NCBI GenBank assembly: GCA_003117195.1
Contig: BDSI01000029.1
Coordinates: 248,001 to 312,000 of the forward strand
DNA length: 64,000 nt
Source: Eudorina sp. 2006-703-Eu-15
Taxonomy: Eukaryota; Chlorophyta; Chlorophyceae; Chlamydomonadales; Volvocaceae
Direction: 5' to 3'
Notes under the pieces: model-generated
Database searches by the model: none
Seen by the model: the letters and a program-made list of their open reading frames with translations, nothing else
Told to the model about the DNA's origin: nothing
Shown: in pieces, positions 1-13,300 of the stretch
How the letters are laid out: the number at the start of each line of letters is the position of its first letter
Numbering within the stretch: the stretch's first letter is position 1
Position numbers and translations under genes: made by a program

Positions 1-1787
1 GGGGAGGAAGACCGGCAGAGAGAGAGGGATGGCGCGTACCCGGGTGCACACCTGGACCGCAGCAAGGGCCTTGAAACCGTTGTATTGCGGCGGCGCAAAC
101 GTCCCTCCCGCTCACAAACGTCTACGCAGCTGCTAGGTATGCAGACGAGCAAACCTATCCGGCCAACGGTGGCACATCAGGGCCGTACGTCGGCCGACAT
201 GGCCGCCTCTCGGCACGCAAGGGGTCTGCTCCCGCCCCCGCTGGCCACTCCTCGTGAAGCAGACCCGCAGCACCAAGTCCGCCAAACGGCGTCCCGCCTT
301 CCCAAACCGGGCAACCAAAATGTAGCATGGCTTGTGCGCCAGGGCAGCAGCACCAACAGCTACGCACCCCGCCCCGTGCAGCACCGCGCCAGACGCTCTG
401 GAAGAGAAGAGGGCTGAACGGTCAGGAGACAGCTACCGGGCCAGCAGGCGGTTCACCTTTCACCTTGTATTTACTAATTATATATAGCACACCGACCAGA
501 TGTCTTCATACATGATACATCACAACAAGTGCGTGTGACGGATCTAGAGTACGGCAACCGGTGAGCACCTTCGTGCGGCGCGCAACCGTCAGGGTAACGA
601 CAATAACAACCAACAGCCGCGGGGCCCCAGCCACCGTACCAACGGAGAAGGTGGCTGCCCAACCCAGGCGCCCAACGACCAAGGCGCGGGCCTGGGGAAG
701 ACTAGCACAGGATAGGACAGCCGCACAGGCACGTGCTCCCCGGCATGCCCGCAGAGAAGGCAAAACACACCGAGGCAGGCGGCTACCGATGCACCACCTC
801 TCGTCGGTGATAAGGCAGCGTGCCTGCTATGCAAAGGGGCGTAGCAACGCCCTGGAGCGTTGCCCCCCCCGCTGTGTATGTGTGCGTGTATGTGCGTTTC
901 GGGCACAGCGACACTCTCCAAAGTCTGCTGGATTTGGGTCAGACAGCCGCCGCCTGGGCGCGTCAGTGAGCGCCTTCCATCCCACTGGCCTCCTGTCCCA
1001 CACATCCCGGCTAACCCCGCAGCGCCTGGCGGCTGCCGCAGCGCACCGGCTCGACAGCACCACGCCCGCCCCATCCACCTCTCCCCCGTCCCCCGAGCCA
1101 TCACCACACCCGCCGCAACGCGCCGTCGCCCGGTCAGATCACAACAGCATCCAGACGCACCCTGTCCCTTCCCTTCCCTAACCCCCCTTCCCTACCTTCC
1201 CTGCTCTCGGCTCCACCCACGGCAGTGCGCACGCGTCACCGCGCTGAGGGCCCCCACCCTGGCGCCCCAATGCATCAGCACCACCGACCCATATACTTTT
1301 CGGCGAGGCTGCTTCTCCCATTCCTCTCTCGAGCAAAACGCATTCGATGAGCACCTCCTCGCGACGCGCCTCCAAAAGAGAGACGGCCTTCTCTAGGAGA
1401 TGTGGGAAACGCGGAAACACCTGGCATCGTCCCGCCGCCGCCGCCGCCGCCGCGTGCCAAGCTTTTACTGGCTTGGCCGAAATCTCTGACCGTGGGGGGA
1501 GGGGGGTGTTGACAGGCTCAGCCAGCGGCAGGCGCCAGCCCACCCACGCGACGTCACCGGTCGGCGCCGGAAGGAGCCGGACACACCACCGTACTGCACG
1601 AACCCCCCCCAGTCCACCTCCTCAACACCTCAACCCTAGAAACCCCACCCCAGCAGACGGCGGGGCCTCACAATGGCCCGCCGTCCCGCCGGTTGGTGCC
1701 AGTACACATGTACGGCAGCATGAACGTGCGCCCAGCTCCACAATGCACTCCAGAGTCGCACACCCGGCTGGCACGGACCCACATGCG

Positions 1788-1919
1788 CACACACACACAC
1801 ACGTGGGTGGGTTTCTCAATACACACACACACACACACACACTCCTGTTTTGCCTGCTTTAATAACACACACACACGTGGGCGATTTGGATCGGGCGGGT
1901 TTCTCGCTAAACACACGCG
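1788..1919. repeat. AC microsatellites with two copies of a dispersed core
   Basis: AC runs occur at about 1788-1801, 1821-1842 and 1864-1876. Between and after them, at 1805-1820 and 1893-1911, is a GGGCGGGTTTCTC-type core. The same core, mostly in the opposite orientation, recurs at 4476, 7727, 48396, 57093 and 62129, usually beside GT repeats. This suggests a small mobile or satellite-linked element rather than simple slippage. Confidence 0.75.
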
Positions 1920-4475
1920 GGCGGCTCAGTTGTCTTGCATGCATGCACAAGGGCCTCTGGGTGGTCTGGGGGGGTTCATTGCCACATGCACACATCGGCC
2001 GAGAGCCCTCCGCGTCCTCCTGCAAGCAGATTGGGTTTGGGATACCGCGAATATGCTGTCCAGATCATATCACACGCAATTATTTGAGACGTTGCCGTAC
2101 GCGAGCGCCGTACAAACATACAGATTCTTAGCCCCAAAAAAGAAGCACATTTCAGCGCGTCCCGAACCTCCGTCCTTCAGCCCACTCCTCTTCCACCGAC
2201 CTTTCTCAAATCCTTCTCTGGCGCACATCCAACACGTGCGCCAAGCGAGACCCGAGCGAAGTCCCTCGCGTTGTCGCAGTGTACACAATGTCGTACAGAT
2301 GGCACGACATGCCCAACACCTTGCATACCCATCTCACGGTCCTGGCCCTGACCACGGTATGCCACCCAGGTCTCAGTGAATGGATCGGTCTCCAAGGATT
2401 GACTGAAAGAGACACCATCAGTCTCACTGCTGTAGTGCCAATACTTATTCGAGCGCTACCACACAGTCAAAAGCCATTCTTCAATCACAACGCCGTAACC
2501 TGTTGCTAAACAAGGTCTTAACCATCACAAACCAGCGGCCCCACCCCACCTCCTGTACCTGATAAGGCAGTCCCCCGGCCGCCCTTCCGCTCCCCTTCCT
2601 CCCTCCCTCAGCCTGCACCTCAGCGCACCACTTGGGATGCCCCGCTCCAGCTCCCGCTCCTGTTCTCGTTCCCGCCTCCCCTGCCAGCCGGTAAGAGACG
2701 GGCTGCAGCCGCGTTAGGGGTCCAGCTGCTGCAGCTGCTGCTGCTGCTGCTGCCAATGTCCTCCGTGCCTTGTCCTGACCAGTCCAAGAGCCTGTCCTCC
2801 CCGTCTCCGAGGCCATTCAAGATCCTCTCTCCCTCTCTCCTCATTTCTCTCCCTCACTTGCCCCACATCTCTCTCCTTGGTCTCTCTTCCCGAACACCCC
2901 CCCACTTCTCGCTCCCTTCCCCATATCCCCCATATCTCTATCCCTCACTGCCCCGCGGCGAACGCACCGCCCGGATAGCGCCGGTACGAGTGGGACACAG
3001 ACAGACCGGGACACCCCGCTTTCCCCCAAGAACACGACCGGCCCGAAGAGACCGCATCTGTGGGCGGCCCCTCCCTCCCCCACACACATGCACTCCATCC
3101 ATCACGGTTAAGCGCAATAACAACCGCCGCACTGCACCCAACTATGCCGTACTTGATGCCGTACACATCGTAGATCGCCGTATGGAGTTGGCAACGCGGA
3201 GTAGGCCAGCGGCGCCCGCCCGCCAGCCTGCCTGTCAACTGCCTTTCTGTCATCCGCTCTGCAATGCAATCCCAGCCCCCAGGCCACCGGACCAAGCACC
3301 TTCGCCTAGCGCTGGGGACCCCCCTTCTCGTCAATAAAGACAGCAAAACCGCAAAAGAGAGGACACCCCCCTACTCCCGCCCCGTGCCGTCGACCAGCAT
3401 GGCCCTCCTCCCTGCAGGCCGTCACCCTCTTCCGCTCCGACGGCGAAATCCATCCCGCCCTGCTGATGAGAGGCGGGGTCTCCTCCGCTGATGCCCGTAT
3501 CACGGCGCGACTAAAATCGTCGCTGCGTGGTCGGGTGGATCGGCGGGCGGGCATGCCTTCGTGGCTCGTACCTTTGTTGCGGGCGGCGCTTGGCGAGCGT
3601 TCCGAGGCGCCGCTTGCCTTGCCTTTCTCAGCAACGATACCGCGCCCCTCCCCGTGCCACCCCACCCCACCCCACCCCGCGGCGACGTCACCCGACATCA
3701 ATACAAACCGGCCTTCTTCGGTCGAGTATGCACCCCCTCGAATGTCGGCAGGCAAGAATGAGGGCCGTTGCCCCGGCACATAGTCGCCGCGGGCGCTTGC
3801 CCGGGTTCTTCACTTTTTCAGTACGGCAGTACAGCAACCTGGTGTCCGTATGAGATGGCTTGACAACTCGTTCGTTCTCGGCAGGGAGGAACTCTCCCGG
3901 GAGCCACGGCACGGACCACCGACCGGCCCCGCGGTGCCGGCCTCGGGTGCAACAACGGCCTCAAATCGGAAGCCGTACAAGCGCCGGGGAAGCCGTACAC
4001 GTGCGATCGGACCCTTCGGAAGATTGCCAACAACACTACCGCCACCAGCAGCAGCGGTAGCGGATCCGATGCGGACGTCAGCTGCACACGTCCCGTGTCG
4101 GCGGCGGCGGCGTCGCCGCCGCCGCCGCCGCGCTGCCGCCACGGCAGCACCCGCCGGCCGGCCGCTGCTCGATGGCGCCCCGCCGACACCGCCGCTCCCC
4201 GTCGCCCTGGCACCCAGCCCTGTCACCCTCCCCTCGGGACCCTCCTTGTCCGTCCCTCCGTTGGTCATGTTGTGTGTGCTACGTGGGGCCGCCACAGCCA
4301 GGTCTTCAGCTGGCCCTTGCCCTTCACCTGCACGCCGCAGCCGCATCGCGTACGTCAGAAACGCCGTACACCCGTACACACGCATCCAAGGCGCCGCACT
4401 CAGTTCCCAGGACCAAGGCCGTCGTGATGGGGGATGTTTAGCTGCGATTTCGCTGTCTTGATCTTGACATTAGGT

Positions 4476-4515
4476 ATGCTTAGCGAGAAACCACATAACA
4501 TGTGTATGCGTGTGT
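4476..4515 (+). repeat. Copy of the GT-linked dispersed core
   Basis: TTAGCGAGAAACC followed by a GT-rich stretch matches the core found at 57093 and, inverted, at 1893. It lies in the intergenic region downstream of the cyclase gene. Confidence 0.6.
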
Positions 4516-4688
4516 CAGGAGGGGACAAAGCACCCTGACCCTGACCCCGCCCCCACCCCGACCTTCGTCCGTACCCAGACGGATCTTGGGGCGGGGAGGC
4601 GCTGGGGCAGCAGGAGCACGCACCGGCTGTGTGTGCAGAAACATAAGATTCCGGTGCCCCATCTGGTCCGGCCTTGCCCCTCAGGAAC

Positions 4689-4855
4689 CCCCATCTGGTC
4701 TGGTGCCCCATCTGGTCTGGTGCCCCATCTGGTCTGGTGCCCCATCTGGTCTGGTGCCCCATCTGGTCTGGTGCCCCATCTGGTCTGGTGCCCCATCTGG
4801 TCTGGTGCCCCATCTGGTCTGGTGCCCCATCTGGTCTGGTGCCCCATCTGGTCTG
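4689..4855. repeat. 17-bp minisatellite, about 10 units
   Basis: Near-perfect head-to-tail units containing CCCCATCTGGTCTGGTG run through this stretch. Because 17 is not a multiple of 3, every frame stays open across it, which yields spurious repeated peptides of 17 residues on both strands. It begins just downstream of the cyclase stop codon and TGTAA signal, so it is probably outside the coding region. Confidence 0.95.
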
Positions 4856-4870
4856 TTCCCATACCCACGT

Positions 4871-4875
4871 TTACA
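4871..4875 (-). terminator. TGTAA polyadenylation-type signal of the cyclase gene
   Basis: TGTAA, the usual polyadenylation signal of volvocine nuclear genes (established knowledge), lies on the minus strand about 30 bases beyond the TAG at 4904-4906. That spacing supports transcription ending just before the minisatellite. Confidence 0.55.
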
Positions 4876-4903
4876 GACACACGGGTCGGGATTGAAGCAG
4901 TAG

Positions 4904-7388
4904 CTAGGTATGGGTGGTGGCTGTCTGCACCTCGCGCCACCGCCCGCTGCCGCACCTCAATGCCCTCCGTCGCGGTCCAGCCGCCGCTGCTGTTGTCGTC
5001 GTCGTCCTCCTCCTCCTCGCCCTCCTCCTCACCATCCGCCCATCCGCCGGCCCCGCCGCCGCCGCCGCCGCCGCCGCCACCGCCACCGTCGGCGCGCGCC
5101 GCCTCCTCCTCTGGCTGCTGCTCAAGGGGTCCCTCGTCAGCGTGCCCCCGCCGCGCTCCCTGCCGCCGCAGCTGCTGCGGCCGCGGCGGCAGGTCCTTCA
5201 CCTCATCGCCACCCTCACCCCCGCCGCCGGTGCCCCCGCCCAGCCCGAGGCCCGCCATATTGCCAACACCCGCGCCACCGCCGTCCGCCCGCAGCAGCTC
5301 CCGCGTGGTGTCGCTGACGTGCACGCAGCCCGCCAAGCCCGTGCTCTCCAGTCGGGCGGCCGTGTTGACGGTGTCCCCGAAGAGGCAGAAGCGGGGCATG
5401 CGGGTGCCCACCACGCCGCTGACCACGGGGCCGGAGTGGATCCCCACTCGGATCTGTACGGGCTCGCCGCTGGTGGGTAGGGGCACCTCAGTTGCTGCCA
5501 CCAACATGGCCTGTGCGGGGTTAAAAGGGGGGTTGGGGAGGTGTGTAGCAAGTTGGTAGACGTACGTGTACTGCGCGGCTGCCAGCGCAAAGCCCAAGTA
5601 GAGTCAAGGATTGACTGTGCCAGGATCTCCAGGGTTGTGACGACGTCCAGGTTGCAGGCTGGACAATATATTTGCTGAAAGCGTAAGCACCAAATCAAAC
5701 ACAGATCTGCCTAGCGCCTGTCCGGCCACGTCGCCGATGAAGTGCCGAACCGCAGGCGTTTGTTACAAGGAGTGGGTCCTTGTCCTCTGCAAACCAAGTC
5801 ACAACGCCGCACCCACACACGCTAGATTCACATCCCTTGGCCGGCCCCCCGAGGCCGTATGGCCCCACCGGCGTCCCGCCATAAAACGCCCTGTACGGCA
5901 CATAATGCACGGAATACGGCACCGTACCTTGGCGAACTCGAAGACCCGCCGCGCGTGGTGCGGATCACGCTTCTGGTTGCCGCTGCACCGGTCCCTCACC
6001 ACCACCATGCCGTCCTCGTCCTCGCAGAACAACCCACCGGCCACGAAGTAGCAATCGCCGATGGTCTCCACCTGTGGGGGAGGGCGACGCGGGGCGGCGA
6101 CGTGGGGCGGGGCGAATCGAGGGCGACGCGGGGCGGCGACGTGGGGCGGGGCGAGTCGAGGGCGACACAGGGAGACGTGATGCCCAGGCAGCAGGGGTGT
6201 GTGTGTCGTTGCATATGAGACCGGGCCTAACGCTGGCCAAGGGCTGCTAACACAGCCTTAACGGAAAAGACCGCTGGCGCACTCCCTGTGACGAATTGTG
6301 ACGAATTGTCTGTAACCCCCGCCACCCCAGCCACCCCAGCCACGTCGTGTACGTACTCATCCTGACCCCCTGTCATCCATCTCGCCTCTGCGCCCCTTCG
6401 CTGTCCCTGCTCCGCACCCCCTTCCCCCGAATATCGGATATTCGCTCTGGCAGCAGCTCAAAGTATAAATATGTCTACCAATTTCCTATACCCCTCCGCC
6501 CCTCCTCCGCCCCTCCTCCGCCCCTCCTCCGCCGCCCTCCGCCCCCTCCGGCCCCCCGTCGCGCACCTTGTGCACCCCGTACGCGGTCAGCAGCGCATCC
6601 CACCGGCTGAACAGGTCGTTGAGCATCCGCATCACCTGGAACGGCTGCACCTCCTTGCACATCGGGGTGAAGCCTGGGGCCCGGGTCAAGGTGCGGGCGG
6701 GGGGGGGGCAGGGCAGGAGGTCAGGTCGGAGGTCAGAGCTGGGTCTGGGTTTGCATCTGGTTCTGAGGCCGTGTCAGGGTGGGGGGGGGGTCAGGGTCTG
6801 GGGTCAGGGTCTCGGTCGGGACCGGGTTGAGGGCCGGTGCAAGGGCCGGTGGCGGGGCAGGGGGAGGATCGGCGTCAGGGGCAGGGCATGGCGCGAAGCA
6901 GGGCGAGGTGGGGCGCGGGGGCCGGACCGCAGCTCCAACCTTGCGGGGTTGCGGCAGTGGGATACTGGCAGGACGGAGTGCAGCGAGCGTGGGAGGCGCT
7001 GCATCCCACAGGGGGTCCACCGGTTTGTCCCGTTCTCAATCTAACCCCACAGGGGTGCATCTGGTGACGGGTACAGGGGGCCTGAGGCCTGAGGCCTGAG
7101 GCCGAGCGTGCGTTGCTCGCGGGGGCGGCAGAGGGTGCCGGCCGCATGCGGGGCCGCCGGCCTCCGGCCTTGTTAAGGGGAGCTCCCTCAATCCTGTTTG
7201 TCAAGGAAGGGAATGACAGCTCTCGGCGGAAAGCCCCCCCCCTCTCCCCAAACCGCCAGCGGGTACCCCCTCATGGTACTCATGTTCGTTTGAACGTCCA
7301 ACTGCCCCTCAACAGCGAGCCCCGAGCCCCGAGCCGTGAGCCCTGCGGCGCCCCACTCACCCTTGATATCGGCAAACAACAGCGTCAC
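4904..7388 (-). CDS. Cyclase catalytic domain exons
   Basis: Four exons (7388-7361, 6673-6567, 6071-5928, 5510-4904) encode the class III cyclase homology domain in family order: [23 protein letters not shown], the dimer-interface [37 protein letters not shown]-like [16 protein letters not shown], and [20 protein letters not shown]. All catalytic residues expected in an active enzyme are visible. After TRELL the usual short C-terminal strand is displaced by about 100 Gly/Glu/Asp/Ala-rich residues. The strand motif TEGIEV then appears and is followed, one frame over, by a Gly-Ser-Gly stretch and a stop at 4904. The in-frame reading instead continues into the minisatellite. Confidence 0.85.
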
Positions 7389-10300
7389 CTACAGGGCAGG
7401 GAGGGAGGCGGGTGAGGAGGGAGGCCGGGAGGATGGGAGGGAAGGAGGCAGGGTGGGAGGCAGGTACAGCAAACGGGGAGGCCGGACCGGAAACGCCCCG
7501 CCCCTCCCCCCCCCCCGCCCCCCTATTTTGAGTCCCTGCCCCACCTGCTCGTGCCAGGTGGCCAGCGCGCTGCAGTCAGTGGCCAGCGGCTGCAGCCGGA
7601 AGCTGCGCGGGGCCTTGGGCTTGCGGCCGGGGCCGCTCTTGCCATGCGCGCCGGCGGGGGTGGGGGGCTGCTGGGGAATGGCGGCCGTGGCGGCGATCTT
7701 CTTGGTCCACCTGCGCGAGAGGGAGCAGTGTGTTTGAAATGAAACCCGCCCGCCCGCAGTGTGGAGGGGAGCAGTGCGTGGGCATGCACGTTAGGGGAGA
7801 GGAGGGGAGAGGAGGGTTCCGCCTTTCTTGAATGACAAAAAGGGGAGAACCGTGTTGGGGCTGAGGACGGGTAAGGAGGGTTGGCGAGGGGCAAGGCCGC
7901 CGCGCACCCGCCCCGACTCACTCCTCGGTGATGTGCTGCAGGATGTGGCGGGGGAAGAGCTGCTCTAGGAAGCGGTGCTCCGTCTCCATCACCAGCGCCA
8001 ACTGCCGCTCCGCCAACACCTTGGCGGTCACGTCGTGCTGTACGGCAGGGGTTACCAGACGGCAGGGGTACCGGGCGGCAGGGGTATCAGCCAGAGGTGG
8101 CGGCCAAGGGGAATGAGATGAGGGCGGTCGACGGGCATGACGTGAGGGCGGACGGGCATGACGTGAGGGCGGCCGAGGGAGACTCGTGTGGCGGGGACCG
8201 TTGGGCATCGGGGGCCGCTGCTGCAGCCAACGCCCCACAAAGCCACAGGGCCACAATGAGACGGGCCCAGCAAAAGCCGCCTTGCTGGTCGCCCCATGCC
8301 CATCCTACGCACTGGGCACTGTCCCAACCTGCGGACATCGCCGCCAAGGCCGCGATCCCCCCCCTTCCTCACGCTTCCAAGCTCAACCCCCCACCCGCCA
8401 TCGGGGGGGTTGTGTGTGGCCCAGCCATCCATCCGCCTGCCAGCGCACACTACCCAGTCCCAGGCCCCCGGGCACCCACACACCTGCGCCAGTATGACCA
8501 CGTCCTCGTGGGTCACCGGGTCCACCGCCCGGGTCGCCCACACCTCGTGCCAGCACTCCGAAACCGCCACCGCCGCCGCCGCCGCCGTGTCCACCACCTT
8601 GAGCTCCATGACCCCGTCCGCCCCGCCCTCGTCAGATGCGAACAACGCCCCGGGCCCCGGGGCCAAGCCTTCGCTGCTGCTGGCGGCGGCCGAGGAGGCC
8701 CGAGCCTTCACAGCACCCATCGCCGCCGCCGTCGCCGCCGCCGTCACCGTCGCCGCCGCTGTCACCCCTCCAGTAGCCAAACCGCCCAGTCCCAGCCTCC
8801 CGCCGCCGGCGCCTCCCCGGACATGCCCCGCCTCCGCCCCCGCCGCCGCCGCCGCCGCCGTCGGCTGCGGGAGCTCCGCGCGGAGCAGGGAGGCGAGCTC
8901 GGCGGCGCTGCACCTCGCAGCCGGCTCGGGACCACCGGACCTAATCATCAACATCGGCGTCGTCGGCGCCGGCGTCGCCGCCAGCCCCGTCCCTGCCGCG
9001 GCGTTGAAGAAGCCGCGGAGGATGTCGAAGGACATCCTGCCCCTCGCCGACGGCCGATCCGGAGCCATCAGCCCCGTCACCGTGGAACCCGTGCCGCCGA
9101 CAGTGCCGCCGACGGTGCCGCCGACGGTGCCGCCGACGGTGCCGCCGACGGTGCCGCCCATGTCTCTGGACAGCGACAATGGCGGGCCCCCCAAGGAGGA
9201 GGGAGACCGGCCCAGTCCGCGAGCCAGCGACGCCGCCTCGGAGACCCGCTCCAGGGAAGGATCCTGTTGCCTGGCGGCGGCAGCGGCGGCGGCGGCGGCG
9301 GCGCCAACGCCCTGCGCGTCCACCGAGAAGAACCCCGAACACAGTTCCCTGCCGTACACCGACGCGCGGCCCGTATTCGTGCCCAGGGCCGTCATCAGCC
9401 GTGCGACGCTCCCGTGCAGCGCGCCACCGCCGAGTGCGGCGCCGCCGCCGGTGGCGGTGTCGCCATTGTCGAAATTGCAGGTGCCGGTGCGGAACCAGGC
9501 CGCCGCCGGGCCGACGCTGACAGCGGCGCTGTCGCCGTCGTCGTCGCTGGTGTCCCCACGGCCCCTCGACTTGCTGCAGTCTTCGCTGCTTCGCGCCGCC
9601 GCCAGGTCCGCCAGCAGTGGCGTGGGCGCGCTGGGGGTGGCGGGCTTCAACGGCCGGCTGTGAAGCGCCACCGGCAGGTGGAGGCCGTCGCCTGGCCGCA
9701 ATGGCGCTGCCGCCGCCGCGTAGCTTCGTACGGCGGGCAGCAACACGTCCGTGGGCTTGACGGCCGAGCTGGGGTCGACGTTCTGGAGGCCGCTGACGCT
9801 GCCGCGGGTGCTGTCAGTGGCGCCGCCGCTGAGCGCGTGCTGGGCGACGCCAACGCCATCGGAGCCGTGGCCGCCGCCGCTGGCTGCCGCCGGCGGCGGC
9901 GGCGCCTTTCCCGACCGGTTGTTGCTGTCGGAAACTTTCGTTTTGGGCAGTGGCTGCAGGTCTGGCCCTTGCGACGAATGCGATGCGAGCCGCGACTGTG
10001 ACGAAGCCGTCGGCGCCGTCGCGTCACTCTCCCTGGAGCTAGGCCCCCCGGGTGGTACCGGACTCGACAGCACCGCCGGCGAAGCCTCAGAAGTCAATCG
10101 TGCCGGTGCCGGCGGCAGCGGCGACAGAAGGGGCAGCGGCGGCGGCGGACCCGCAGCGGCCGGCGTCGCGCCCCCATCCTGCTCGCCGCCACCAACGGCG
10201 GCTGCGGCGGCGCTCGTGGCGGCCCACAACCGGACGGACGGAACCGCGTCCGCCGCCGCCGTCGCCGCCGCCCTCTCCCTACTGGCGGCCACAGCACCCG

Positions 10301-13300
10301 CCGCGACCGGCGGTTCCCGCTGGCCCCCGGCCGCCTGCTGCCCGTCCGCTGCCGCTCCCTCCTGCCGCTGCTGATCCTGCGATTGCACTTCTTCTTGCTG
10401 CTGTTGCTGCTGTTGGGTCGTTGCGTTGCCCAAGGTCAGCGTCGCGCAGGGGCCCTGTTGTTGCTGCTGCTGCTGCTGGTAATAAGAAGGATGGTGCGGC
10501 AGCTGCGGCTGCTGTTGCACTGGCAGCTGCGGAGGCGGCTGCTGCTGCTGCTGCCAGCTCACGTGCGCGGCGCCGCTGGCCACTGCAAAGGCCCCCGAGG
10601 ACCCGGCGGCCTCCAGATTCGTCCAGCTTTGAATCCGCGCCCGCATGCGGGCCGGCTGGGGCACCACGGGCGCGGGCAGCCGGGCCCTGACCCCCGGCTG
10701 CGTCTCCCGGCCCCGAGGGCGGGCGCACGTCTGATCCAGCATCAGGTTCGCAGAAAGACATCCCACGGTAGTGGACACGGAGGCGGCGGCGGCGGTGCCG
10801 CCGCCGCTGCCGCCGACGGCGGCGGCGGCGGTGGCGAAGCCGGGCAGCGTCATCGCGGCGGCACCTGAGGTTGTGGCGGTGCTCTCAGACAGCAAGCGGA
10901 GGCTGCTGTCTCCGCGCAGCCAGATGCCGCCAGCCGCCGGCAGGGCCGTCCCTGCGGGTGGCGCGGCCGTGGACCCCGTCGTCACGCCGACTCTGTTCCC
11001 CGAGACGGAGGCGGCGGCGGCAGTGGCAGACGCCACCGCCGCCACCATCGTCGCCGTCTGCTGCACCGCCGCCTGGCTCGCAGAGGAGTGCAGGTTGGCG
11101 CCGGCGGCAGCGGCGGCCATGCTGCCGTACATCGCCGTGAAAGGAGAGGAAGCGAACACCGCATGGTTGGCTGAGGCGCCGGCGGGCTGGCTATACAACA
11201 GCTCAGTGCCCGGCCCCGCGCCCGCGCCCGCGCTCGGCGCCGCCGGGTAGCTGCTGCCGACTTGTGTACCGAGGAGCATGCTGGACATAGCGACACCGGG
11301 ACCGTGTACGTGTTGATAGCCACTGCCCGGCTGCGTCCCCAGCAACAGGCTGGACATTGAGGCGCCTGTCAGGGAGACCAGTGGCATCTGCATCTGCATC
11401 TGGCCCAGGGTCACGCTGAACGTACTTGTGGCCTGCGGGTCCGTGCGCGCACACGTGGGCGTCCGGAGGTTTGACTAAAGTCAAACCCTAGACACCGAAA
11501 CAGCCAGCCGCAAGTGCGGTAACGCTGACCCATTGCCTGAAGGCGTGCCGCACAGCCTCCCTGGTCCCGTCGCCGAGCCCACTCGCTTGGCCTTCCCACA
11601 AACCTCTTCCCTCTTAACAGTACTACTCCGCCGGCCTCATCCGAACCCCACCCAGACGGCCTTGCCTCCCGGTTTCCCATGCCCTCCAGACACAACCCCT
11701 GATCTACGCCTCTTTGTAGCGCCACAGACCTTCATAACCACCCAGTCAGGCGCCCATCCACACCGCAAACCCATCCACACCGCAAACCTACCAGGGGATC
11801 GCTCCGGCCCATCCGCCCGGCCGCTGCGGGCAGGTTGGGAACGGCGCCCGTCCCCGGCAGCAGGCCCCCAGGCCCGCCCGCCATCATCTGCCGACGCGGC
11901 GGGGTGTCCAGCAGCGCGTTCACGCCGCTCAGGCTCAGGCTCAGGTTACCGGACAGCCCCCGCCGCACCTCGCTTCGGGGCAGCCCGGGGTAGCCGGGCG
12001 GCTCACAGCCGACGAGCCCTGTCAGACCCAAGGCAGGCGGCCTGGGTCCGCTGGGGCGTTCAGGCAGCAAATCGTCGGCGAGCTCGGGTCTGGTGGCGTC
12101 ACGAGAAGCCCCACCGCCACTGCCGCCGCCAGGCGTGAAGGAAGCGCTGACGAGCGGTGTTCGGCCCCGTTCCCTCGCACTGTCGTGGTGCGTCGCCATG
12201 CGGGCGGCTGTGGCGGTTAGGTAGGGCCCGCCGATGGAGTACCGACTTCGATTGCCGGCGGCTTCCTGATTGACCGTGGTGGCCGCTCTGCGACGGCTGA
12301 GGCTGAGTCGCCGGCAGCGACCCTCCGGTTGGGCACTGCCAGTGGCGCCGGTAGCAGCGGAACCGGCGACGGCGTGGCCGGCTCCCTCACCGGATGCCAT
12401 TGCCGCCGCCGTCGGTTTGGAGAAGGGATAAGGCGGTGCCCAGATGGACGCGATGACGGTGGGGGACTTGTCCCGCTGCGGTTGCTGCGTCTTGCCACCG
12501 CCACCGCCACCGCCACCACCGCCATCGCCATCGCCGTCGTTCCCGCAGCCCCCGCGACTCTGCCGCAACATCGCCGACAGACCGCCGCCAAAGGACGCCC
12601 TGCCCAGAAGGTTACGGGCGGACGGCACCATCACGCCTGGGCCGCTGATGGAGCGCTCCCGCGGCTCGCTGCCGCTGGTGCTGGTGCCGTCGTGGCCGCC
12701 GCCGCTGCCACCGCCGCGACCGCCGCCGTGGATGAGGTGACCGAGCATCAGGGCCTTGAGCGCTTTCATACTGGAACGTCGGCGCGGCTCCCCCCGGCCA
12801 TTGCTGCGGGCAGAGTCCGCACCCGAAGAGGCACCGGAGAGCATAGCCGAGCCCACCTCAGGCGCCCGCCCCGCAAACGCTGGCCCCGCAGCCACCAGTA
12901 ATGCAGCGCCCGGGGAGGTTCCCTCGGACAGCGACCGAGACGGCCCGGTCTGCACGGTTACGTGCGCCGCGCTGGGTCCCACCGGCTGCTGCGTGTCATC
13001 TGGGTCAACCTGGACTCTATGTTGCATGGCATTGCCGCCTCCACCGGCGCCGGCGGCGACAACTTTCCGATCGCCGCCGGCCATCGCGGCATCGGCGCCG
13101 GGGCCGCTGACGCAGCCGATGCCGGCCGCGGGTCGGTTCAATACTGGACTCGCCTGCAATGCCGCCGGGGCTACCGCCCCGCCCGTGTCGAAGGAAATGG
13201 GAATCCCGTCCGACCCTGCCTCCAGCGTATTCGAGCCCTGGACACCACCAGCCACCACCGGCTCCGAGGTGACAGGGGCGTCGCCACCCACACTGATGGA

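Larger units (their letters stand above)
1..4688. other. Intergenic region, no gene recognised
   Basis: Many open frames cross this stretch, but none shows a recognisable domain, a consistent set of splice sites or a conserved motif. The longest are compositional (Pro/Arg/Ala-rich) by-products of high GC. It holds AC dinucleotide runs (about 1788-1876), a GGC/GCC run with inverted symmetry (about 4097-4135) and three copies of a GT-linked dispersed repeat. It lies downstream of the minus-strand cyclase gene. A gene with only small exons could be missed. Confidence 0.6.

Noticed and set aside
4689..4855. CRISPR-like array
   Set aside because: The units are directly adjacent with no variable spacers, and the context is eukaryotic. 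It is a minisatellite.
4510..5559. Plus-strand 349-codon frame across the minisatellite and cyclase end
   Set aside because: It is antisense to clear cyclase catalytic sequence. Its repeats come from the 17-bp array.
8097..10001. Long plus-strand open frame (634 codons) opposite the cyclase
   Set aside because: It is Arg/Pro/Ala-rich and lies antisense to the long cyclase exon, whose phases fit splicing and whose end encodes PAS strands. High GC leaves the opposite frames open by composition.
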